Shown here in pieces: positions 1 through 7,069 of a stretch of 64,000 nucleotides of DNA. Location of the stretch: assembly GCF_047303175.1 (NCBI RefSeq), contig NZ_CP138945.1; one strand, written 5' to 3'. A program made the position numbers and the translations under genes. Below the pieces are notes generated by a model. It saw only the letters and a program-made list of their open reading frames with translations. It did not search any database and had not been told where the DNA came from. Origin of the DNA: Prochlorococcus_E sp000760215 (GTDB lineage: Bacteria; Cyanobacteriota; Cyanobacteriia; PCC-6307; Cyanobiaceae). The first letter of the stretch is position 1; every line of letters starts with the position of its first letter.

Positions 1-37
1 TAATTCTGTAAATTAGAGTTAACAAGGAAAGGTAAAA

Positions 38-67
38 CCCTGTCATCTAAGGTGACAGGGTTTTTTC
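38..67. terminator. Rho-independent terminator, probably bidirectional
   Basis: An 8-bp perfect stem (CCCTGTCA at 38-45, TGACAGGG at 53-60) is followed on the plus strand by a run of six T. On the minus strand the same hairpin is followed by GGGTTTTACC, so it can also end the minus-strand gene that stops at 47. That stop codon (47-49) lies in the hairpin loop, so the last codons and the terminator are shared. The plus-strand gene it would serve lies to the left of the window. Confidence 0.85.
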
Positions 68-964
68 TTTAGATTTCCACTTGCTTAATTCAGCAGCAAT
101 TGCAGGCAATAAAGAAACATCATTTGCCAACTTTTGACCTTGAGTAAAAACTATTAATAGCATTTTTATATTATTTGGCGTAATGAAGCAAGCAGCATCA
201 TTACGCGCTTCACTCATTAAACCTGCTTTACTCCATAACTTTGTGCCTATAGGTAATCCTTCCCCAAGGAAACCATCTACTTGATTATCTGAATCTGCCT
301 TCCTTTCTACTAAATCTAAAGACCGAAAGAGAAGTTTTTTTAAATCCTTCGTACTTTTTGCTGTCAACAAAGAATCATTCATTATGGATTCTAATAGCCT
401 TGCCGTGGCAATGGTACTCAAAGCATTTCGATTCTGAAGACTTTTTCCATAAAAGTCTTTTTCACGACCAAATGGGCCATCATTCCAGGTCTTTTGGCAA
501 CAGTTAATAGAGCAAAACTCCTCCCAATCAAAGCTATTTAACCAATCATTAATCCAATTTCTTTGCTTTTTCCAAACCTCCCAATTTTTTCCATTTAAAG
601 CAGGACCACTCGTTGTGGCTGTAAGAAGATCTACAAGATATCCAGTAGCATCATTACTTGAATGAACAATCATTTCCGCCATAGCTCTACGAATCTCTGA
701 ACAGTCAACCAGTAAATCTTTATGTAACCAAGTCTCAATTGCACAACCATAGAACAACTTCACTACACTGGCTGGATAAAAGAGCGTTTCTTCTAACCAT
801 CCTGCTCCAATGCCACTGTTCCATGAATTTGAATTAGAGCCTTCATAGCAAATCCAAGTTATAGCTATATTCCTTTGAAGGCCCGCTCGAGAATCTTTCG
901 AAAATTTCTCAATTAATGTTCTTAAGAACACTCCCATTGCAGGGTCATGCAGGTAAAAGCTCAT
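47..964 (-). CDS. Beta-lactamase-like serine hydrolase
   Basis: This 305-residue protein has the three elements of the class A beta-lactamase/penicillin-binding fold: an SxxK motif (SVVK, about residues 66-69), an SxN-like motif (SSND, about 102-105) and a KxG-type motif (KAG, about 247-249). The motifs suggest an acyl-serine enzyme acting on peptidoglycan peptides or a related amide. The KAG in place of the usual KTG makes true beta-lactam hydrolysis doubtful. No clear signal peptide is seen. The ATG used lies close to the start of the divergent NlpC/P60 gene, so the two envelope genes probably share a promoter region. Family is secure, substrate unknown. Confidence 0.75.
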   Translation of the reverse strand: MSFYLHDPAMGVFLRTLIEKFSKDSRAGLQRNIAITWICYEGSNSNSWNSGIGAGWLEETLFYPASVVKLFYGCAIETWLHKDLLVDCSEIRRAMAEMIVHSSNDATGYLVDLLTATTSGPALNGKNWEVWKKQRNWINDWLNSFDWEEFCSINCCQKTWNDGPFGREKDFYGKSLQNRNALSTIATARLLESIMNDSLLTAKSTKDLKKLLFRSLDLVERKADSDNQVDGFLGEGLPIGTKLWSKAGLMSEARNDAACFITPNNIKMLLIVFTQGQKLANDVSLLPAIAAELSKWKSKEKTLSP

Positions 965-967
965 CTT

Positions 968-1747
968 ATGGTTACTAAATCAATGCCTGAACCAAAAATA
1001 ACTCATAAACAAGAAACTCTAGGCGCAGGAAGTATCTGGTTACTCAACACCAATATTAATGGGTATAAAAATATAAAGAGCAATGAACTTGCTACGGAAG
1101 TTATTTCTGGTCGATTTTTCCTAATTATAGAAAATCCAAGCATCGAATTGAATTCATTAAAACATCGAAGAATCAAAGTTCGTCTTTTAGAAGATGGATA
1201 TATTTGTTGGTTTAACTTAAAGGAAATTACCAATCATGTTCAAAGAATTCAGTACTGGAAACCTATTCTCCACAAAAAAATTCAAATAAAAAAGAAATTA
1301 CCGAAAGTCCTAGGATGGATAGAAGAGGCCTCCAAATGTCCTAATGATTACCTATGGGGAGGAACTCTAGGTCCTAATTTTGACTGTTCTGGGTTGATTC
1401 AATATGCTTTCTCGAAGGAAGGTATTTGGATACCTCGAGATGCATATCAACAAGAGGAGTTTTGTACAAAAATACAGTTTGATATAAATACTTTAAATGG
1501 CATATCAGCTGGTGATTTAGTATTTTTTGGTAATTCAAAAAAATGCACCCATGTTGGCATGTATAAAGGCAATGGAGATTATTGGCATAGCTCAGGAACT
1601 AAGAATGGCAGGAATGGAATTGGTATTGACAACTTAAAACCTAATCGAAATAACTCAATTTCTTCCTATTATTCTTCAATGCTAAGAGGAGCAGGAAGAA
1701 TTGAATCTTGTTATAATGAGAAGTCGATATCCTCAATTGTGCAATAA
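968..1747 (+). CDS. NlpC/P60 family cell-wall peptidase
   Basis: The C-terminal half carries the NlpC/P60 cysteine peptidase core: the catalytic Cys sits in FDCSGLIQY (about residue 140), and the catalytic His in THVGMY (about residue 195), followed by the usual HSSG segment. The N-terminal ~100 residues look like the SH3-type wall-binding region common in cyanobacterial members. The predicted role is cleavage of peptide stems in peptidoglycan. The frame is open from an ATG at 947, but that overlaps the divergent serine hydrolase, so I prefer the ATG at 968; 983 is also possible. Confidence 0.82.
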   Translation: MVTKSMPEPKITHKQETLGAGSIWLLNTNINGYKNIKSNELATEVISGRFFLIIENPSIELNSLKHRRIKVRLLEDGYICWFNLKEITNHVQRIQYWKPILHKKIQIKKKLPKVLGWIEEASKCPNDYLWGGTLGPNFDCSGLIQYAFSKEGIWIPRDAYQQEEFCTKIQFDINTLNGISAGDLVFFGNSKKCTHVGMYKGNGDYWHSSGTKNGRNGIGIDNLKPNRNNSISSYYSSMLRGAGRIESCYNEKSISSIVQ

Positions 1748-1759
1748 ATCTATTGTTAA

Positions 1760-2710
1760 ATGAATAATCAAGTTGACATATCTATCGTCATTCCGATTTA
1801 CAACGAAGAGGAAAGTCTTCCTCAGCTTGTGAAGGAAGTTTTAATTGCAATGCGTACAACTAATGAGAAATTTGAAATAATTTTAGTAAATGATGGCTCT
1901 AATGATAATAGTTCCGAAGTGTTATCAAAACTTGTAAAAGAGACTTCTGAACTAATATGTATTTTCTTAAGAAAAAACTATGGTCAAACTGCTGCAATGG
2001 CAGCAGGCTTTGATGTATCAAGCGGTGAGATTATTGTTAGCATTGATGGTGATCTTCAGAATGATCCTGCAGACATACCTATACTTATAAGTAAACTAAG
2101 AGAAGGGTTTGACTTAGTAAGTGGATGGAGATATGATCGCAAAGATTCACAAATCAGAAGGAAGATTCCTTCTAAAATTGCCAATAAGCTTATAGGGAAA
2201 GTGACAGGAGTTAGTCTTAATGATTATGGGTGTTCACTAAAAGCGTATCGTCGAGAAGTCCTTTCAGATATGAAATTATATGGAGAGCTTCATCGGTTTT
2301 TACCTGTTTTAGCAAATATAGAAGGTGGAAGGATTACTGAGATTAAGGTTAACCACAGATCACGCATATATGGCAAGAGCAAGTATGGGATTGATCGAAC
2401 TTTTAGAGTAATGATGGACCTATTAACAATTTGGTTTTTGAATAGATTCCTCACAAGGCCAATGTATGTTTTTGGTTTTGGTGGAATTATTGCAATATTA
2501 AGTAGTTTATTGACGAGTTTCTATCTTTTAATCCTAAAGGCTTTAGGAGAAGATATTGGCACTCGTCCTCTTCTGACATTTGCTTTAATACTTGGAGTTG
2601 CAGGTGTACAACTTTTCTGTTTTGGTCTGCTAGGGGAATTGCAAATTCGCACTTATCACGAAAGTCAAGGCAGGCCTATTTATAGAATCAGAAAAACATT
2701 AAAGAGTTAG
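1760..2710 (+). CDS. GT2 family glycosyltransferase, polyprenyl-phosphate type
   Basis: The N-terminal GT-A domain begins with SIVIPIYNEEESLP and has the metal-binding DGDLQNDP segment near residue 97. After about residue 225 there are two strongly hydrophobic segments typical of GtrB/DPM1-like enzymes, which move a sugar from a nucleotide donor to a polyprenyl phosphate at the inner membrane. It starts 12 bp after the NlpC/P60 gene and probably shares its transcript, which suggests envelope or surface-polysaccharide work. Donor and acceptor cannot be read from the sequence. Confidence 0.85.
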   Translation: MNNQVDISIVIPIYNEEESLPQLVKEVLIAMRTTNEKFEIILVNDGSNDNSSEVLSKLVKETSELICIFLRKNYGQTAAMAAGFDVSSGEIIVSIDGDLQNDPADIPILISKLREGFDLVSGWRYDRKDSQIRRKIPSKIANKLIGKVTGVSLNDYGCSLKAYRREVLSDMKLYGELHRFLPVLANIEGGRITEIKVNHRSRIYGKSKYGIDRTFRVMMDLLTIWFLNRFLTRPMYVFGFGGIIAILSSLLTSFYLLILKALGEDIGTRPLLTFALILGVAGVQLFCFGLLGELQIRTYHESQGRPIYRIRKTLKS

Positions 2711-2723
2711 TTAAATTATCTTT

Positions 2724-3134
2724 TTATATTTCTGCGCGACCTTTAAATCGCGAAATAGCTTCAGCTGCTTTAACAACTACACGACTATCAAAATCCCTTA
2801 AGCCTCTCCGTAAGATAGGAAGTGTTGACAAATCTCCCCATTGCTCTGCAATTGAAACTGCCATTAATCTTTCATCAGGTCCAGAGGAAATCAAGTTTTT
2901 TAATTTTTCTCGAAGACTTAATTTTTCTTTCAAACTAATTGGGGAATGAAAATGAATTGGATTCAGATCAAATTCTTGATCTTCTGCTCCATCTTTAGAC
3001 AGAACTAAAGATGGATAATTAACTGGAAGATATTGCGAAAACTCATTGTTTACAAGCTTCTTCGGCTTTTTACCGAACGCCCAAAGTGTTCCTATAAGCA
3101 GTAAAGCAGCGCCAGCCGAAAAAATTTGATTCAT
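2724..3134 (-). CDS. HEAT-repeat protein with N-terminal membrane anchor
   Basis: The 136-residue product starts with a hydrophobic segment (about residues 4-21) followed by basic residues, which suggests a membrane anchor. The C-terminal half has two alpha-helical repeats of HEAT type (ERLMAVSIAEQWGDLSTLPIL and a similar unit ending in VVKAAEAISRF). Such repeats usually bind other proteins. It is convergent with the glycosyltransferase and divergent from psaI. Function is unknown; a link to photosystem I is only positional. Confidence 0.65.
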   Translation of the reverse strand: MNQIFSAGAALLLIGTLWAFGKKPKKLVNNEFSQYLPVNYPSLVLSKDGAEDQEFDLNPIHFHSPISLKEKLSLREKLKNLISSGPDERLMAVSIAEQWGDLSTLPILRRGLRDFDSRVVVKAAEAISRFKGRAEI

Positions 3135-3260
3135 TTGAAAAGAAGTGATAGATGTGTCATTGATTCGTATTGGATTGAACTTTTATGTCACCAATGGGGG
3201 CTTTACGTATCTAATACACATTAACTCTATACAGTAATGGTGGATCTTTTGGTAAATGCA

Positions 3261-3377
3261 ATGTCAAGCGAATTTGCCGCGACCTGGCTTCCTGCTGTTT
3301 TCGTGCCTCTCATTGGGCTTATAACACCAGCAGTTTTTATTGTTCTCATTGGTCGATACATTACAGCGACCGATTAA
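3261..3377 (+). CDS. psaI: Photosystem I reaction centre subunit VIII (PsaI)
   Basis: A 38-residue single-span membrane protein beginning MSSEFAATWLPAVFVPLIG. The FAATWLPAVFVPL block fits PsaI of other cyanobacteria. PsaI sits next to PsaL in the photosystem I trimerisation region, and psaL follows 48 bp downstream. The frame is open from an in-frame ATG at 3237 (46 residues); I chose 3261 because family members start only a few residues before the FAAxWLP block. Neither start has a clear ribosome-binding site. Confidence 0.88.
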   Translation: MSSEFAATWLPAVFVPLIGLITPAVFIVLIGRYITATD

Positions 3378-3425
3378 AACACTTTTTGTTTACCCTCTAA
3401 GTCAACATAGTTCTCTAATACGCCC

Positions 3426-4025
3426 ATGACTGAATTCCAAGACCCTTTCCTTAAGTCAGCTGAACCTGTCAAATTCAATGAAAAGTATGTTGACAGCTCA
3501 ATTAGACCTGATGACATAGGTATTGTCGATCAATGGGCTGTGAACCCAGTTTCCGATCCATGTGTTGGAGACTTGCAAACACCAGTCAATTCTGGTTATT
3601 TCACAAAAGCATTTATTAGTAATCTTCCTTTTTATCGAGCTGGCCTCTCACCAAATTTCCGTGGGCTTGAAGTAGGTGCCGCTTTTGGATACTTGCTATA
3701 TGGCCCTTATGCAATGACTGGGCCTCTAAGAACAAGTGATTTTGCACTTACTGCAGGATTGCTAGCAACCATTGGAGCAGTTCATATATTAACTGCTTTA
3801 CTTGTTTTATATAACGCGCCAGGGAAAGCTCCTAATGTTCAGCCAGCTGACGCAACAATTGAAAGTCCACCTAATGATTTATTTACAAGAAGTGGTTGGG
3901 CGGATTTCACAAGTGGTTTCTGGTTAGGTGGATGTGGTGGAGCAGTTTTTGCATGGTTGCTGTGTGGCACCCTTCATCTAGATACAATTATGCCCATTGT
4001 GAGAGGAGTTTGGGCAGCAGGTTGA
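3426..4025 (+). CDS. psaL: Photosystem I reaction centre subunit XI (PsaL)
   Basis: A 199-residue protein with the PsaL hallmarks: the segment PFYRAGLSPNFRGLEVGAA, where a chlorophyll-binding region precedes the first membrane span, and two further hydrophobic spans towards the C-terminus. PsaL is needed for trimer formation of photosystem I. The N-terminal region is longer than in freshwater cyanobacteria, as is usual in Prochlorococcus. It follows psaI and ends at a very strong terminator, so psaI-psaL form a short operon. Confidence 0.96.
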   Translation: MTEFQDPFLKSAEPVKFNEKYVDSSIRPDDIGIVDQWAVNPVSDPCVGDLQTPVNSGYFTKAFISNLPFYRAGLSPNFRGLEVGAAFGYLLYGPYAMTGPLRTSDFALTAGLLATIGAVHILTALLVLYNAPGKAPNVQPADATIESPPNDLFTRSGWADFTSGFWLGGCGGAVFAWLLCGTLHLDTIMPIVRGVWAAG

Positions 4026-4046
4026 TTTAAAGAATACTCTCAGAAG

Positions 4047-4090
4047 AACCTCTTATGAAAATGCTTTTGTCATTTTCATAAGAGGTTTTT
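4047..4090 (+). terminator. Strong terminator after psaL
   Basis: A perfect 17-bp stem (4047-4063 with 4071-4087) surrounds a 7-nt loop and ends in five T (4086-4090). It lies 22 bp after the psaL stop. The symmetrical stem starts with AA and ends with TT, so it may also act on the opposite strand. Confidence 0.92.
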
Positions 4091-4125
4091 CTATTGATAA
4101 ATGCACTTTGCAACTTAAAAAGTTA

Positions 4126-4266
4126 ATGAAAGCTATTGAAAAACACAAACAATTTATTGATTGGTACCAAAAGAAACTTGGTCTTAGCGATTATGGTTTG
4201 CTTTGGCTGGTTTTTTTTAAAGGCGTATTCCTAACGCTAATAATTCAAAAAATCCTAATTACTTAA
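4126..4266 (+). CDS. Small membrane protein, 46 residues
   Basis: The open frame starts at ATG 4126 and encodes a basic, polar N-terminus (MKAIEKHKQF) followed by WYQKKLGLSDYGLLW and one hydrophobic span (LVFFKGVFLTLIIQKILI). From memory, short proteins with a KKLGLSDYGLLW-like block before a single span occur in marine picocyanobacteria; function unknown. It lies between the psaL terminator and the nuclease gene and would need its own promoter. The coherent composition and membrane span argue for a real gene, but there is no strong ribosome-binding site. Confidence 0.6.
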   Translation: MKAIEKHKQFIDWYQKKLGLSDYGLLWLVFFKGVFLTLIIQKILIT

Positions 4267-4375
4267 AAACCAAAATAAAACTACAGACAAATAAAGCTAT
4301 CAAATGAATCAGTAAATTTATCAGGACTTAATAATCTTCGTGCAAAAATCACATAACACAGAAAGTTTCTAAAAT

Positions 4376-5476
4376 TTATTTGCCAGACTTCCTTCTATTA
4401 TCTTCTCTACAAAGCAACTGGCAATTATCTGATGTTGTTTGCCCTCCTAAATGCCAAGGGGTGATGTGATCACATTCCATTCCATCTATATCAAAAACTT
4501 TTCCACAGTATTTGCAGTGACCACTTTGTCTTTCATAAGCCTCTCTCTTTTGTTTTTGGGTAAAAGATCTTATATTAAGGAATTTTTCTTTTCGCTTTAA
4601 AACATAATAATAAATACCTTTCTTATTAGTAACATCTTCATCTTGCATTAAGTCAAGAATTTCTTCTTCTAATTTATCTGCAGATAATTGCTGTTCACTA
4701 AAAGAGTTAAATAATTCACCCCATTCAATCCCTTTCATTTCCTTTCGATAAACGGGAAATGTTTTCCTTAGCCAATCAATTATCTTTTGGAAATAAATCC
4801 ACAATTCTTCAGCACTTTTATTCTTTTGATTACAAGCCATAAAATATTCAATATTATTTTTGCTCTTCCATTTAATGATCGCTTCTAAATAATCTTGTCG
4901 AATAGGTGATCCATTCATATAATCTTTTCCATAACCATAGGCAGGACAATTATTCCTACTGAAATATTTTTTAGCATCAGTAACCCAAGGGCCAGAATAT
5001 ACAGCATTTCTTAATTCCTGGTCAGCAAGCTTTTCTCCTGCAATATTAATTGTCTTAAACCATTCCAATTTTTCACTATCAGTACCGCTACAGATATAAA
5101 TCATAAGTTGATAATTTAAAATTCGATCTTGCTCATCATCCTGCAAATTATGGAAAGCTCTTAGAGCATTGATATTTCCTAGCTTTACAGAGAAATCGCC
5201 TTCAACATATCTACAAATTGATATTGTCCTTTGCTGGCCATCAATAATCTCAAAATCACCATCTGATCTTTTAGCCCAATACATAACATTCAAGGGATAA
5301 TTTTTACTTACTGTGTCAATAACTGCATCCCTTTGAGCATCCTTATATATAAATTCTCTTTGATATGGAGGACGTATATTTAAATGACCACTATAAGCAA
5401 ATACTCCCTCCTCCAGATTATCAACATAGCCTTCAGAAAGTTGCCTTATAGTTATTTCATGAAGTTGAATTTCCAT
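4376..5476 (-). CDS. DUF262-HNH endonuclease, candidate restriction partner
   Basis: The 366-residue protein has two parts. Residues about 1-110 are a DUF262 (ParB-like) domain with the diagnostic DGQQR motif at about 79-83, preceded by PPYQREFIY. Residues about 319-362 form a canonical HNH nuclease: CKYCG, then ECDHITPWHLGG, then a CQLLC pair. DUF262 with an HNH-type nuclease occurs in GmrSD-type modification-dependent restriction enzymes and in SspE-like defence proteins. This protein is smaller, and its HNH is the classic zinc form rather than DUF1524. It lies 70 bp downstream of an EcoRI-family methyltransferase on the same strand, so it is likely the nuclease of that pair. The region looks more AT-rich than its neighbours. 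Confidence 0.8.
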   Translation of the reverse strand: MEIQLHEITIRQLSEGYVDNLEEGVFAYSGHLNIRPPYQREFIYKDAQRDAVIDTVSKNYPLNVMYWAKRSDGDFEIIDGQQRTISICRYVEGDFSVKLGNINALRAFHNLQDDEQDRILNYQLMIYICSGTDSEKLEWFKTINIAGEKLADQELRNAVYSGPWVTDAKKYFSRNNCPAYGYGKDYMNGSPIRQDYLEAIIKWKSKNNIEYFMACNQKNKSAEELWIYFQKIIDWLRKTFPVYRKEMKGIEWGELFNSFSEQQLSADKLEEEILDLMQDEDVTNKKGIYYYVLKRKEKFLNIRSFTQKQKREAYERQSGHCKYCGKVFDIDGMECDHITPWHLGGQTTSDNCQLLCREDNRRKSGK

Positions 5477-5546
5477 ATCATGATTATATCAAGAGCATAG
5501 TAAGCAATATCATCTTATTTAATTTTAACTCCTTAACATATTTTAT

Positions 5547-6638
5547 TCACTTCATTTTTTTAACTAGGATTCTTGCATAACATTTAATATAATATTGATT
5601 ATCAACTATATAAAATGTTTTATTAGAAGGTGGTAATTCAACCTTGATAGCCGCTCCATCGTTTAATTTTTTAACCCTTGATCTTTGACCACTTGAATTA
5701 ACTTGTATTTGAGTTGGATAAACTTTAGATGCTAAGCCATCCCAACTTTGAGTAGTCCCAATAATCTGGAATTGTTCGGGATTATATTTATCAAGAAAAG
5801 TCAAAGGAACACCCATCATTCCATCATAATCTATGGGTATATCTTTAGTCTTATTAACCTCAATAGCATTATGGTTATCATAACTTGGATATTCAAATGG
5901 ATTATATTTTTTATAGAGTATAATATCATTATAACGTTCTTTATAATCCATATTAGTAAACCATCTAACCCCTTTAATTCTTATATATTTTTTACCTTTA
6001 GAATCAGTCCTTGAGCTTGCTGCCTTTAAAGGATAATCATCAGGGACACCAAATTCTCTATCGCCACTTCTAATACTAGGTCCAAGCCATATTTTATTAT
6101 CTCTTATAAGTCTAAAAATTTCTTTATATGATGTAGCATTTATATTTCCAATTACGAGATATTTTTTCTTATATTCTTCTAATTGTGAAATATATTCCCT
6201 AAATAATGAAAAAGGAGGATTTGTCACAACAATATCGCATGACTTTAGAATTTCAATATTTTCCTGATTTCTAAAATCACCATTACCTTTAAACTCTTTT
6301 ATTTGAATTTCTTCTAGATCTGGAACTTTATTTTTATTCTTATCACCTTCATATTCTAAATATATAGATTTTATAGAGTTATGTTGACTAAATAAGTCTA
6401 TGTCTTGATTCTTATAGCAACTAGTAATTAATTTTTTTAATCCCAATTTTTCAAAATTATATGAAAAATAATGAAAAAACTGACTAGATCTTGGATCGTC
6501 ACAATTACAATAAACTACCTTATTAAGAAAATGATGTTGATAGTATTTTAATTCTTTTTCAATGTCACTAAGTTGAGTATAGAATTCATCTTTTTTATTC
6601 TCTCTTGCCTCAGATAAACTTAAGTTTCCTTGTGGCAT
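5547..6638 (-). CDS. EcoRI-family adenine-specific DNA methyltransferase
   Basis: The 363-residue protein matches the EcoRI methylase family: VVYCNCDDPRSSQFFHYF near residues 41-58, the catalytic motif IV NPPF at about 140-143 (DIVVTNPPFSLF), YLVIGNINATSYKEIF, and GVPLTFLDKYNPEQFQI further on. It should methylate adenine in duplex DNA. The target is unknown; GAATTC is only a family-based guess. It is transcribed before the DUF262-HNH gene, the order expected if the modification enzyme must be made first. The Lys, Asn and Ile content is very high, which together with the adjacent tRNA-Ser suggests horizontal acquisition. The gene appears intact. Confidence 0.87.
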   Translation of the reverse strand: MPQGNLSLSEARENKKDEFYTQLSDIEKELKYYQHHFLNKVVYCNCDDPRSSQFFHYFSYNFEKLGLKKLITSCYKNQDIDLFSQHNSIKSIYLEYEGDKNKNKVPDLEEIQIKEFKGNGDFRNQENIEILKSCDIVVTNPPFSLFREYISQLEEYKKKYLVIGNINATSYKEIFRLIRDNKIWLGPSIRSGDREFGVPDDYPLKAASSRTDSKGKKYIRIKGVRWFTNMDYKERYNDIILYKKYNPFEYPSYDNHNAIEVNKTKDIPIDYDGMMGVPLTFLDKYNPEQFQIIGTTQSWDGLASKVYPTQIQVNSSGQRSRVKKLNDGAAIKVELPPSNKTFYIVDNQYYIKCYARILVKKMK

Positions 6639-6910
6639 TCTAAAGAAATTAATATTAATAATTATATTGGTAAATATTTCTTTAGTCTACAAATTCACAA
6701 TAAAATGGAGAGGGAGAACTTTCACTTGAATCACACTGACCCCATGTGAACTGGAAAGAACCTCTCAATTGTTGAAAATGGGTTTTTCCCAACAACACAC
6801 AAGTGAACTAGCATGAATTCACAGGAATCAAACAGATAACCTCTATTAAGTCATAGCAGTGAATCTCAGTTTTTTGGACTTGAATGAACTCTTCTGAACC
6901 AAAGTAAAAA
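6639..6910. other. Intergenic region between methyltransferase and tRNA-Ser
   Basis: I see no convincing gene in these 272 bp. They contain a 10-nt copy of the tRNA-Ser 3' end (6707-6716), and an 8-bp inverted repeat (TTCACTTG at 6721-6728, CAAGTGAA at 6800-6807) that encloses a weaker internal inverted repeat. Several GTGAACT- and TTGAAT-like words recur. This may be a remnant of an integrated element or the methyltransferase promoter region. Confidence 0.4.
6707..6716. repeat. Short copy of tRNA-Ser 3' end, possible att remnant
   Basis: GGAGAGGGAG at 6707-6716 repeats 6912-6921, which is the 3' acceptor-arm end of the minus-strand tRNA-Ser(GCU). Both copies are preceded by a similar A-rich stretch (TAAAAT and TAAAAAC). 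It lies on the island side of the tRNA, as an attachment-site duplication would. Ten bases is short and chance cannot be excluded. Confidence 0.35.
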
Positions 6911-6999
6911 CGGAGAGGGAGGGATTCGAACCCTCGACAGGAGTTGCCTCCTGTAACTCCTTAGCAGGGAGCCGCTTTCAACCACTCAGCCACCTCTCC
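6911..6999 (-). tRNA. trnS-GCU: tRNA-Ser(GCU)
   Basis: The minus strand folds as a class II tRNA of about 89 nt: acceptor 5' GGAGAGG pairing with CCTCTCC before discriminator G, an anticodon loop with GCT in CTGCTAA, a long variable arm typical of serine tRNAs, and a T-loop GGTTCGAATCC. The 3' CCA is not encoded. It reads AGC/AGU codons and sits at the edge of the methyltransferase-nuclease island. Confidence 0.95.
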
Positions 7000-7069
7000 A
7001 GAAGTAGCATTATTACCTTATCAAGGCATACTCAATATCCAAAGGAAATATCTGGATTCTTCAGAAATA

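Noticed and set aside
5748..6014. 88-residue plus-strand frame, Ile-rich
   Set aside because: Shadow of the methyltransferase gene, which has clear family motifs on the other strand.
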